DNA of 7,110 nucleotides from Bacteroidota bacterium (GCA_003648575.1 QMPN01000147.1:1-7110), one strand, 5' to 3'. Positions 1 through 6,897 are shown, counted from the stretch's first letter. The notes: generated by a model from the letters alone, not told the origin. Made by a program: numbers and translations.

Positions 1-744
1 GAGGATGTGGAGGCCATTCACAACTTTCGACTGAGCGTAAAAAGGCTTCGTGTGCTTGCAAGATTAAGTGATCTGATAAGTGGTGATGTTTTCGATGCCA
101 AAGGCAGTCTCAGAGAGATCAATAAACTTTTCAAACGGTCGGGCAGGCTTCGCGACCTGCAGGTTACCGGGCAATTGATGATCGACCAGCAATATGAGGA
201 TCTGGATCCTGTGATCAAGCTGTTCGATCGACGCATAGCCGGGCAAAGGGTAAAATTTGAAAAAGCGCTGGATATTTTCGGCAAAGAATCCCTTGATGAG
301 TTTGGGCACAAGCTTAAGGAACTGCTTCAAAACGTTACTGAAAAGCAAGCAGTTGCCTGTGGCCATATTCTTCTCGCCACCCTGGAATCAGATATACATA
401 TACTTTTCCATGGAAGCACTAAAGAAAAGAGGCTGCACAATATCCGGACGAAACTGAAAGACGTCATTTATCTCAATAATATCTTTGATGGGCGGCTGCC
501 GGTACAGGATTACATTCACATTTCAATTGAAAGGCTCAGAGAACTTGGTGAGCTGGCCGGTGCATGGCATGACAGCCTGAACCTGGAAGTTGATCTGGGG
601 AAATACCTCCGAAAACACCCTGATACCGGGAATATCAATTCCCTGCAAGAGTTTATGCAAGAACTAAAAGTGAAAAAGCAAGGCTTGTCACAGGAGTATG
701 TTTGTATTTTGATGAATGAGATGAAAGTGGGCGATGGGCGGTAG
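1..744 (+). CDS. CHAD-domain protein, 5'-partial
   Basis: The reading frame is open from base 1, so the gene begins upstream. The GTG at 7 is an internal Val codon, because the CHAD signature already starts at the first codons (EDVEAIHNFRLSVKRLR). CHAD is an all-helical domain with conserved His and basic residues that binds inorganic polyphosphate and is often found near polyphosphate enzymes. Two repeats are visible, numbering from the first window codon. Repeat 1 has H7, R10, K14, R15 and R17, followed by GRLRDLQV at about 48-55, which matches the family's 'RDxxV' segment. Repeat 2 has LHNIRTKLK at about 145-153 and a later LGELAGAWHD segment at about 181-191. Whether a CYTH (triphosphate tunnel) domain precedes it cannot be seen. 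The last codons (GDGR and stop) lie inside a G-rich repeat, so the extreme C-terminus is probably not conserved. No polyphosphate kinase or phosphatase is in view. The family call is firm; the cellular role is unknown. Confidence 0.85.
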   Translation, partial: EDVEAIHNFRLSVKRLRVLARLSDLISGDVFDAKGSLREINKLFKRSGRLRDLQVTGQLMIDQQYEDLDPVIKLFDRRIAGQRVKFEKALDIFGKESLDEFGHKLKELLQNVTEKQAVACGHILLATLESDIHILFHGSTKEKRLHNIRTKLKDVIYLNNIFDGRLPVQDYIHISIERLRELGELAGAWHDSLNLEVDLGKYLRKHPDTGNINSLQEFMQELKVKKQGLSQEYVCILMNEMKVGDGR

Positions 745-765
745 GCGTTGGGCGTTGGGCGGTAG
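729..765 (+). repeat. G-rich direct repeat across the CHAD gene stop codon
   Basis: A 16-base unit, gggcgatgggcggtag (729-744), recurs as gggcgttgggcggtag (750-765) with one mismatch, separated by gcgtt. Inside, a smaller GGGCGNT unit repeats. The TAG stop of the upstream gene is the end of the first copy. Four GGG runs on the + strand (729-731, 736-738, 750-752, 757-759) could in principle fold as a G-quadruplex. The function is unknown; it may simply be decayed simple-sequence DNA. Confidence 0.8.
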
Positions 766-795
766 AAATCAGATATCAGATAGCAGAAATCAGAA
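763..795 (+). repeat. AGAAATCAG-type short repeat patch
   Basis: This patch directly follows the G-rich repeat. TAGAAATCAG and GCAGAAATCAGAA flank TATCAGATAG, giving three or four degenerate copies of an 8-9 base (A)GAAATCAG-like unit. The 12-mer CAGAAATCAGAA (784-795) reappears exactly as its reverse complement at 6877-6888 in the other large intergenic region. The rest of the gap to the next gene (796-908) has a G-rich segment (839-847) and an A/T-rich stretch, with nothing else I can identify beyond a weak promoter candidate. Confidence 0.65.
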
Positions 796-861
796 TTAAG
801 AAATTCACCGCCGGCACGCTTTAGGAGAGGCGGCCAGAGGGTGGGGGAACATAAAATTTAT

Positions 862-869
862 TATCTTTA
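862..869 (+). promoter_or_regulatory. Possible -7 promoter element for the AI-2E family gene
   Basis: TATCTTTA matches the Bacteroidota -7 consensus TAnnTTTG at all but the last position. It lies in an A/T-rich stretch about 40 bases before the ATG at 909, which would leave a leader of roughly 33 bases. No clear -33 TTTG was found at the expected spacing; that region is G-rich. This is the only plausible promoter I see for the four-gene run, but the match is weak. Confidence 0.35.
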
Positions 870-908
870 GCTTCACGAAAGATTTTATAATTCCTAAATC
901 CCGGTGTC

Positions 909-2027
909 ATGTTAAACAAACCACCCAAGATTGTAATCCTTACATTCATTCTGTTGTTCATCATTCTTTTTTTCTATGGGATCATTGTAGCCAGGGGCTT
1001 TCTCAGCACCATTGTTCTCGGTATGATCTTCAGTTTCCTTATTTTCCCTCTGGTGAACTTTCTTGAGAAAAAAGCGCATTTTAACCGCATTCTGGCCAAC
1101 CTTACCAGTATCCTTCTCCTTCTTGGATTCCTCACACTACTGTTCTTCATCCTGTACAAAAACATGGGTAAGATCACTCAGGACATGCCGGCACTTGTGG
1201 AAAAAGCACATCACAATATCGATCAGTTAGAGGCTATTATAGCAAGCGCATTGGGCTATAGCATTGAGTCACAGAATTTGATGATCCACGATGCCATCAA
1301 CAACATTTTCAATCTTTCCGGTACTTTTACAAAGTCTGTATTCAAAGGAACTACCAGTACCATCTTTACCCTGGGGCTTATGCCGGTTTTCATTTTCTAC
1401 ATGCTTTATTACCGCGATAAGTTTTACAGATTTATTCTTATGACTGTCCCTGCAGAAAAAGAGGAAGATGCCCGCAAGGTCATAAGAAAGATCACCTTCA
1501 TCACACCAAAGTATGTAGGGGGTGTTTTCACTGTAGTACTTATCCTTTCAGTCCTGAATTCGTTCGGTTTATGGGTCGTTGGCGTCAAATACGCCATTCT
1601 TTTCGGGATCATCTCGGCGCTGTTTAACCTTATCCCTTATTTCGGCACCTGGATAGGGGCCAGTATCCCCTTTATGTTTGCCCTGCTTACAGGCGACTCG
1701 CCCAGGCTTGCCCTTGGGGTCATCATGCTTTTCGTGATCATACAGTTTCTTGAGAACAATATTCTTACACCTAATATCACAGGAAGCTATGTTAACCTAA
1801 ATCCGTTCTTTACGATTTTGCTGATCATTATCGGGGGTATCGTGTGGGGTATTATTGGGATGTTTGTGGTTGTTCCCGTAGCTGCCATGTTCAAGATCAT
1901 TTTTGACCACTCCAAGTCGATGAAGCCTGTGGCCTACCTGATGGGTGCGGATACGGAAAATCGAAAAAAGGCAATCTGGCGACAAAAACTGATCATTAAA
2001 AGTAAAAGAACCATCAGAAAGCTCTGA
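909..2027 (+). CDS. AI-2E family (UPF0118) inner-membrane transporter
   Basis: This 372-residue polytopic membrane protein belongs to the AI-2E transporter family (PF01594), whose members include TqsA, YhhT and YdiK. Characterised relatives export or pass autoinducer-2 or work as cation/proton antiporters, so the substrate here is open. Hydrophobic segments lie at about 8-28, 31-52, 62-83, 150-168, 203-225, 228-260, 266-281 and 298-332. A soluble, mostly helical stretch (about 88-145) sits between the third and fourth segments, as is usual. Family signatures are NLIPYFGTWIG (240-250), QFLENNILTPNITG (279-292) and GGIVWGIIGM followed by FVVVPVAAM (309-327). The C-terminal tail (about 335-372) is rich in Lys and Arg, consistent with a cytoplasmic location. 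The ATG at 909 was chosen because it leaves a short N-terminus before the first membrane helix; there is no Shine-Dalgarno sequence. Length is typical and nothing looks broken. The next gene starts 32 bases downstream. Confidence 0.9.
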   Translation: MLNKPPKIVILTFILLFIILFFYGIIVARGFLSTIVLGMIFSFLIFPLVNFLEKKAHFNRILANLTSILLLLGFLTLLFFILYKNMGKITQDMPALVEKAHHNIDQLEAIIASALGYSIESQNLMIHDAINNIFNLSGTFTKSVFKGTTSTIFTLGLMPVFIFYMLYYRDKFYRFILMTVPAEKEEDARKVIRKITFITPKYVGGVFTVVLILSVLNSFGLWVVGVKYAILFGIISALFNLIPYFGTWIGASIPFMFALLTGDSPRLALGVIMLFVIIQFLENNILTPNITGSYVNLNPFFTILLIIIGGIVWGIIGMFVVVPVAAMFKIIFDHSKSMKPVAYLMGADTENRKKAIWRQKLIIKSKRTIRKL

Positions 2028-2047
2028 TAACATTCTTCTGAATAGAC

Positions 2048-2055
2048 TATCTTTG
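2048..2055 (+). promoter_or_regulatory. Bacteroidota-type -7 element immediately before the rlmL-like start
   Basis: TATCTTTG is a perfect match to the -7 consensus TAnnTTTG and ends only four bases before the ATG at 2060. If used, transcription would begin at or very near the start codon, giving a leaderless or nearly leaderless mRNA. The -33 region is poor (around 2022-2026, CTCTG, not TTTG). It could give the methyltransferase, pfkA and priA expression independent of the membrane-protein gene. Confidence 0.5.
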
Positions 2056-2059
2056 GAGC

Positions 2060-3253
2060 ATGCAAAAACGCCCGCGGACTTCTTCCGCAAAAACCTTCAC
2101 AATTACCGCAAAGACCATCCTGGGCCTGGAAGAGATTCTCGCCGGGGAGATCAGGCAACAAGGGGGAAGCGATATTGAGATCATTCACAGAGGGGTACAG
2201 TTTAGCGGTACCCAGGAGACCCTGTACGCATGCAACTACAACTGTCGCACTGCATTGCGCTTTCTCAAACCCTTATGGGAATTCTCTGCTCGCGACGATA
2301 CAGAATTATATCGCAAATGCCTCAAGTTGCCCTGGGATACATTGATGGGCCTCGACAACACATTTGCCATCGACGGTGCTGTTTTTAACTCAGGTATCAC
2401 CCATTCCCTGTATGCCGCCCTTAAGACAAAGGATGCCATTGCCGACTCTTTCAGGGCAAAATTTGGCAAACGGCCTTCTGTCGACACTGATTATCCCGAT
2501 ATGCGGTTCAACGTGCACATCAACCGCAACCATTGTACCATCTCCCTCGACAGTTCAGCCTCATCCCTTCACCTGAGGGGTTACAAAATTGCACCCGGCC
2601 CCGCACCACTGAGCGAAGTGCTTGCATCAGGCCTCATCATGCTGAGTGGTTGGGACAAAAAGAAAACCTTTGTTGATCCAATGTGTGGCTCCGGCACCCT
2701 CCTGATCGAGGCAGCCATGATAGCCAATGACATCCCGGCAGGATACTATCGTAATGGCTTTGGATTTGAGAAATGGAAAGATTTCGATGCGGCAATCTGG
2801 AAGGATGTTAAAGAAAGGTCAAAGCCGGCAGAAGAAGCTTCTTCTGTCAGGATCGTGGGCGGCGATATGTCGTCCCTGGCGATGCGGACAACAAGGAAGA
2901 ATATCAGCAGTGCAGGCCTGGAAAGATCTATCAGCCTGCATCCAACATCATTCGAGAAGCTCAAACGCCCCCCCGGGGATGTTCACATAGTCATGAACCC
3001 ACCTTATGGGGAGAGGGTTAAATCTGATGATATTATTGGTTTATATCAAATGATCGGCGACACACTCAAACAAAACTACCAGAATTCCGAAGCATGGATC
3101 ATTGGCGGAGACCTGAGAGCCATGAAATTCATCGGCCTCCGGCCTTCAAAGAAGATCAGGATCTTTAATGGCCCGATAGAGTGCAGGTTTATGAAGTTTG
3201 AGTTGTATGAGGGGAGCCGGAAACATAAAAATAGTAATGAGGCAAAAGATTGA
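2060..3253 (+). CDS. rlmL: THUMP-domain class I SAM-dependent 23S rRNA guanine-N2 methyltransferase (RlmL type)
   Basis: This 397-residue protein likely transfers a methyl group from S-adenosylmethionine to the exocyclic N2 of a 23S rRNA guanosine (G2445 in E. coli RlmL). The N-terminal part (about 10-180) is the ferredoxin-like/THUMP RNA-binding region and ends in the family segment HLRGYK (171-176), followed by APLSEVLAS (182-190). The Rossmann-fold catalytic part has the SAM-binding motif DPMCGSGT (206-213), an acidic motif GGDM (267-270, D269) and the N2-guanine catalytic tetrad NPPY within NPPYGERV (313-320). It corresponds to the RlmL half only; the RlmK half fused in E. coli is absent, as in B. 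subtilis YpsC-like proteins. The C-terminal tail (about 385-397) is polar and probably disordered. The ATG at 2060 is the only suitable start; GGAG lies just one base upstream, too close to act as a normal ribosome-binding site. The exact target guanosine is inferred. Confidence 0.88.
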   Translation: MQKRPRTSSAKTFTITAKTILGLEEILAGEIRQQGGSDIEIIHRGVQFSGTQETLYACNYNCRTALRFLKPLWEFSARDDTELYRKCLKLPWDTLMGLDNTFAIDGAVFNSGITHSLYAALKTKDAIADSFRAKFGKRPSVDTDYPDMRFNVHINRNHCTISLDSSASSLHLRGYKIAPGPAPLSEVLASGLIMLSGWDKKKTFVDPMCGSGTLLIEAAMIANDIPAGYYRNGFGFEKWKDFDAAIWKDVKERSKPAEEASSVRIVGGDMSSLAMRTTRKNISSAGLERSISLHPTSFEKLKRPPGDVHIVMNPPYGERVKSDDIIGLYQMIGDTLKQNYQNSEAWIIGGDLRAMKFIGLRPSKKIRIFNGPIECRFMKFELYEGSRKHKNSNEAKD

Positions 3254-3261
3254 GTATTGAG
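3249..3261 (+). repeat. 7-base direct repeat across the rlmL stop codon
   Basis: ATTGAG (3249-3254) and ATTGAG (3256-3261) are tandem with a 7-base period. The TGA stop of the methyltransferase gene is in the first copy, and the second fills the 10-base gap before pfkA. It is short enough to be chance, and is listed because two other genes here also end inside a repeat. Confidence 0.4.
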
Positions 3262-3263
3262 AT

Positions 3264-4244
3264 ATGAATGAAATAAAGAAAATAGCTGTTCTCACCTCAG
3301 GCGGCGATTCGCCCGGCATGAATGCTGCCGTTCGCGCCGTTGTGAGGACCGGTATCTATGAAGGATATGAGATGGTAGGGTCGCTGCGTGGATACCATGG
3401 ACTGATCAGTGGTGAGGTTGTGCCGCTGCACAGCCGGTCTGTGTCCAACATCATTCAGCGGGGCGGAACCATACTGAAGTCTGCACGTTGTAAGGCCTTC
3501 TATGAAAAAGAAGGGCGCAAGAAAGCATACGATAAGATGCAGTCTATGGGTATCGACGCCCTGGTGGTGATCGGGGGTGATGGGACATTCACAGGGGCAA
3601 AGGAATTCGGAAAAGAGTTCGGTGTACCCATAGTAGGGCTGCCCGGCACCATCGACAACGATCTTTTCGGGACTGATTATACCATCGGGTTTGACACTGC
3701 CGTAAATACAGTTATGGAAGCCGTTGACAAATTAAGGGATACTGCATATTCGCACGACCGCCTGTTCATTATCGAGGTGATGGGGCGCGATGCCGGATTT
3801 ATAGCACTGCGCAGCGGGATCGCTACAGGAGCTGAAATGATCCTGGTACCGGAAAGCCCGACATATATTGCCGAACTGTTGTATATGCTTGAGAAGGATT
3901 GGAAAAAGAACAAAACCTCAGGTATTATTATTGTTGCGGAGGGAGATGATTCCGGCGGTGCCATGAAGGTTGAGAGAGAGATCAATGATCACTTTCCGGA
4001 TTTCGAAACGAGGGTGTCCATTCTTGGGTATATACAGAGAGGAGGGTCGCCTTCGGCCATGGACAGGATATTGGCAAGCAGGCTTGGATATGCAGCTATC
4101 ATGACACTCAAAGAAGGTGTAAGTGGCGTAATGCTTGGCCTTATCGATAATAAAATTGAGATGACATCTTTTGAAAAATCAATCAAACACCACCAGTATA
4201 TCAACCTCGAATTGCTTGATATAGCACGTGTGCTGGCAATCTGA
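3264..4244 (+). CDS. pfkA: 6-phosphofructokinase, ATP-dependent type
   Basis: This cytoplasmic glycolytic enzyme phosphorylates fructose 6-phosphate to fructose 1,6-bisphosphate. It has 326 residues, close to the 320 of E. coli PfkA. Visible motifs are the nucleotide loop GGDSPGMNA (13-21), SAR (73-75, R75 matching E. coli R72), GGDGT (104-108), PGTIDND with catalytic base D131 (127-133), SHDR (R166 matching R162), MGRDAG (173-178), GAE (189-191, E191 matching E187), E226 (matching E222) and IQRGGSP (257-263). Gly is kept at G107 and G128, the two positions that are Asp and Lys in pyrophosphate-dependent enzymes, so ATP is the expected donor. Effector-site arginines R24, R28 and R58 match R21, R25 and R54, so allosteric control is plausible. 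Y256 replaces the substrate-phosphate-binding His249 of E. coli. The start lies 10 bases after the previous stop, which suggests co-transcription. Residue matches come from recalled E. coli numbering, not an alignment. Confidence 0.95.
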   Translation: MNEIKKIAVLTSGGDSPGMNAAVRAVVRTGIYEGYEMVGSLRGYHGLISGEVVPLHSRSVSNIIQRGGTILKSARCKAFYEKEGRKKAYDKMQSMGIDALVVIGGDGTFTGAKEFGKEFGVPIVGLPGTIDNDLFGTDYTIGFDTAVNTVMEAVDKLRDTAYSHDRLFIIEVMGRDAGFIALRSGIATGAEMILVPESPTYIAELLYMLEKDWKKNKTSGIIIVAEGDDSGGAMKVEREINDHFPDFETRVSILGYIQRGGSPSAMDRILASRLGYAAIMTLKEGVSGVMLGLIDNKIEMTSFEKSIKHHQYINLELLDIARVLAI

Positions 4245-4274
4245 CCTGTCAACATTTTTCATAAGTCTGAAAGC

Positions 4275-6755
4275 ATGGAAAGAAAAACACTTTTCGTGGA
4301 TGTAATGCTACCCCTTCCGGTGAAGGGCCTTTTCACCTATAGGGTGCCTTTCGAATTGAATGACTTCATACTGCCCGGACAACGCGTTGCCATACAGTTC
4401 GGGAGAAAAAAGCTTTACACAGGGCTGGTCAGGAAAGTGCACGAAGATATACCGAAAGGATATGCCCCCAAATACATACTTTCCATACTTGATGAATTGC
4501 CGATAGTAAATGAGATCCAGTTCACATTCTGGGACTGGATGGCTGAATATTACATGTGCTATCCCGGTGAGGTCATGAATGCTGCCCTGCCTTCTGCATT
4601 CAAGCTCGCCAGTGAATCAAAGCTGAGGCTGTATCCCGGATTTACAGTCGGCACAACTGCCCTGAATGAAAAGGAAGCCCTGATCGCCGAGGCCCTGATC
4701 CACAGGGATACACTTTCGATAAAAGAAGCATCAGACATCACCGATCAAATGAAAATACTCCCTCTGGTCAACACACTGATCGATAAGAAGGTGATAATGC
4801 TGGAGGAGGAATTAAAAGACCATTACAAGCCAAAAACAGAAGAATATGTAAGGCTTGCTGAAGCCTTTCATGAAGATAAAGCGCTGGAGGAGATCTTCGA
4901 CAAGCTGGAGAAACGTGCTTTCAAGCAGCTGCAGATCCTCCTTGCTTATATCACCATTGCCAATAAAGAAGACGGGTATCCTGAAGTCAGTAAATCTCAG
5001 TTGTTGAAAACGGCTGATGCCGTAAATACGCAGATGAAGGAGCTGATCAAAAAGGAGGTCTTCACTGTTCAGATAAGAACTGTCAGCAGGCTGGAAACCA
5101 GGCATTCATCGGATGATCCTGCAAAGATCGAATTCAATGAACATCAACAGAAGGCCCTTGGACGGATAAAGGATAACTTCAAGGAAAAGGATGTCAGCCT
5201 GCTTCATGGTGTCACCTCAAGCGGCAAAACCGAGATATACATCCACCTGATAGATGAGGCGTTAAAGAAGGGGAAACAGGTACTTTACCTGCTGCCTGAG
5301 ATTGCCCTCACCACGCAGATCATTCATCGGCTGCAAAGGTATTTCGGGAACAAGGTTGGCGTTTATCATTCGCGTTATAATGAAAGGGAAAGGGTAGAGA
5401 TATGGAACAAAGTAAATGCCGAAGATCCTGAAGACCAGTACCGTGTGATCCTTGGTGCTCGTTCGGCCATCTTTCTGCCATTTAAGAACCTTGGCCTTGT
5501 GATCGTGGATGAAGAGCACGACCAGTCGTACAAGCAATTTGATCCGGCGCCACGATACCAGGCCCGGGATTCAGCCATATTCCTTGCCGGCCTGAATAAC
5601 GCTAAGGTGTTACTTGGGACAGCCACACCCTCCTTCGAGAGCTACTACAACACCAAAAGCGGGAAATATGGCCTTATTGAGCTTAATCAGCGCTACAGAG
5701 ACCTCAATATGCCTGAGATCATCATTTCAGATTTCAGGAAGGAGCTAAGAAAAAAAGGAAGCCCGTCGCACTTTACACAGTTGCTGCTCGATCATATCGA
5801 AGAAGCCCTGCGCAAAAAGGAGCAGGTGATCCTCTTTCAGAACCGCCGGGGATTTTCCCCCAGGCTGGAATGTGAAGTTTGTGGCTGGATACCCATGTGC
5901 ATACGCTGTGACATATCACTCACCTATCATAAAAATGCCAACCACATGCGCTGTCATTATTGCGGCTACCACACATATGTACCGGCAATATGTGCCGAAT
6001 GCGGCAGCAGCAGGGTTTTGATGCATGGCTTCGGGACAGAAAAGATCGAAGAAGAGCTCTCCATCATCTTTCCTGAGGCAAACATCAGGCGCATGGATCT
6101 CGACACAACTCGCAGTAAGCACGGCCATCAGAAGATCATCAATGCATTTGAAAAGCAGGAGATCGATGTGCTTGTCGGAACCCAGATGGTGACCAAGGGG
6201 CTTGATTTCGATCATGTAAATGTTGTTGGCATCATGAATGCCGATAATATGATCAACTTTCCGGATTTCCGCTCCTATGAGCGCAGCTTTCAGCTGATGG
6301 CACAGGTTGCTGGCCGGTCGGGCAGGAAAGAAAAACAGGGAAAGGTGATCATTCAAACCTTCAACCCGAAGCATGAGGTTATTGCCGATGTTGTCGACAA
6401 CGATTATATAAAGCTTTACAAGTGGCAGATGGCCGAAAGGAACCGTTTTAAATACCCCCCATATTACCGGCTGATACAGGTCAGGTTGCTATACAGGGAT
6501 TTCAAGTTGCTGAATGAAGCAGCCATGGTCCTGGCAACGCAACTGCACAGCATCTTTCCCGGCAAAGTGCTCGGGCCTGAATACCCACTGGTTTCACGGG
6601 TCAAAAATCAATATATCAAACAACTCCTCATAAAAACCAGCCGTACAGAATCCGTTTTGGCTGTAAAAAAGGAACTACAACGACAGTTAGATGATTTTGC
6701 TTTCCTGAAAGAATTCAAGAAAGTGAGGATCAGGATTGATGTCGATCCCTATTAG
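4275..6755 (+). CDS. priA: Primosomal replication-restart helicase PriA (primosomal protein N')
   Basis: PriA recognises abandoned replication forks, unwinds the lagging strand with 3'-5' polarity and reloads the replicative helicase. The 826-residue protein is complete and longer than E. coli PriA (732). Domains in order: 3'-end DNA-binding domain (about 5-105, with LFTYRVP and PGQRVAIQFG); a long winged-helix-type linker (about 110-280), where most of the extra length lies; and the helicase core. Helicase motifs are Walker A GVTSSGKTE (312-320), DEEH (412-415), GTATPSFES (448-456), GTQMVTKGLDF (635-645) and QVAGRSGR (677-684). Two zinc sites are complete, with eight cysteines at 533, 536, 542, 545, 560, 563, 573 and 576. 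The C-terminus ends in the family-typical VDVDPY. It starts 30 bases after pfkA; TAAGTCTG (4262-4269), one mismatch from TAnnTTTG, lies five bases before the ATG and could be a weak internal promoter. The stop codon sits in an ATTAGG direct repeat (6751-6762). Confidence 0.97.
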   Translation: MERKTLFVDVMLPLPVKGLFTYRVPFELNDFILPGQRVAIQFGRKKLYTGLVRKVHEDIPKGYAPKYILSILDELPIVNEIQFTFWDWMAEYYMCYPGEVMNAALPSAFKLASESKLRLYPGFTVGTTALNEKEALIAEALIHRDTLSIKEASDITDQMKILPLVNTLIDKKVIMLEEELKDHYKPKTEEYVRLAEAFHEDKALEEIFDKLEKRAFKQLQILLAYITIANKEDGYPEVSKSQLLKTADAVNTQMKELIKKEVFTVQIRTVSRLETRHSSDDPAKIEFNEHQQKALGRIKDNFKEKDVSLLHGVTSSGKTEIYIHLIDEALKKGKQVLYLLPEIALTTQIIHRLQRYFGNKVGVYHSRYNERERVEIWNKVNAEDPEDQYRVILGARSAIFLPFKNLGLVIVDEEHDQSYKQFDPAPRYQARDSAIFLAGLNNAKVLLGTATPSFESYYNTKSGKYGLIELNQRYRDLNMPEIIISDFRKELRKKGSPSHFTQLLLDHIEEALRKKEQVILFQNRRGFSPRLECEVCGWIPMCIRCDISLTYHKNANHMRCHYCGYHTYVPAICAECGSSRVLMHGFGTEKIEEELSIIFPEANIRRMDLDTTRSKHGHQKIINAFEKQEIDVLVGTQMVTKGLDFDHVNVVGIMNADNMINFPDFRSYERSFQLMAQVAGRSGRKEKQGKVIIQTFNPKHEVIADVVDNDYIKLYKWQMAERNRFKYPPYYRLIQVRLLYRDFKLLNEAAMVLATQLHSIFPGKVLGPEYPLVSRVKNQYIKQLLIKTSRTESVLAVKKELQRQLDDFAFLKEFKKVRIRIDVDPY

Positions 6756-6763
6756 GATTAGGC

Positions 6764-6834
6764 GATTGTCGATTGTCGATTGTCGATGTTGATTGTCGAT
6801 GTTGATTGTCAATTGTCGTTTGTCGACGTTCGAT
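6764..6834 (+). repeat. Heptamer tandem array (GATTGTC) with a 13-base higher-order unit
   Basis: Three perfect GATTGTC units (6764-6784) are followed by GATGTT, GATTGTC, GATGTT, GATTGTC (6785-6810), which makes a 13-base GATTGTC+GATGTT unit repeated twice. Degenerate units follow: AATTGTC, GTTTGTC and GACGTTC (6811-6831). Order falls off from left to right. The array starts nine bases after the priA stop and is preceded by ATTAGGATTAGG (6751-6762), which contains that stop. It lies between convergent genes. No hairpin with a T-run that would act as an intrinsic terminator is evident in 6756-6897. Confidence 0.9.
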
Positions 6835-6868
6835 ATTCCATTTTTCATCCCCCCTCTAGCAGGAAATA

Positions 6869-6893
6869 TTTCTGAGTTCTGATTTCTGAGTTC
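6869..6893 (-). repeat. AGAAATCAG-type repeat patch, inverted relative to the 763-795 copy
   Basis: TTTCTGAGTTC occurs twice with a 14-base period (6869-6879 and 6883-6893), linked by TGA. The segment TTCTGATTTCTG (6877-6888) is the exact reverse complement of CAGAAATCAGAA at 784-795. The patch ends five bases before the stop codon of the minus-strand gene. The preceding bases, about 6835-6868, include a T-run and a C-run but no other structure I can identify. Confidence 0.65.
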
Positions 6894-6897
6894 AAAT

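Noticed and set aside
7..9. GTG at 7 as the true start of the CHAD gene
   Set aside because: The frame is open to base 1 and the conserved first CHAD helix begins right at this point, so residues before it are expected.
808..833. CCGCC...GGCGG inverted repeat in the gap after the CHAD gene, considered as a terminator
   Set aside because: The stem is only 5 base pairs with a 16-base loop and no T-run follows.
729..834. CRISPR array or mobile-element end
   Set aside because: Repeat units are 7-16 bases, with no regular 28-37 base repeats or unique spacers, and there is no transposase gene or terminal inverted repeat structure nearby.
2060..3253. Absence of the RlmK half, considered as a truncation
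   Set aside because: Stand-alone RlmL-type proteins of about 380-400 residues are common outside gammaproteobacteria; both the THUMP and methyltransferase parts are complete.
5208..5234. PriA Walker A reads GVTSSGKTE rather than GVTGSGKTE
   Set aside because: The GxxxxGKT core is complete, and Ser at this position appears, from memory, to be ordinary in Bacteroidota PriA; it does not suggest loss of ATPase activity.
5916..6374. 152-codon open frame on the minus strand
   Set aside because: It lies wholly antisense to the zinc-binding and helicase part of priA, whose protein motifs are intact, so it is a shadow frame.
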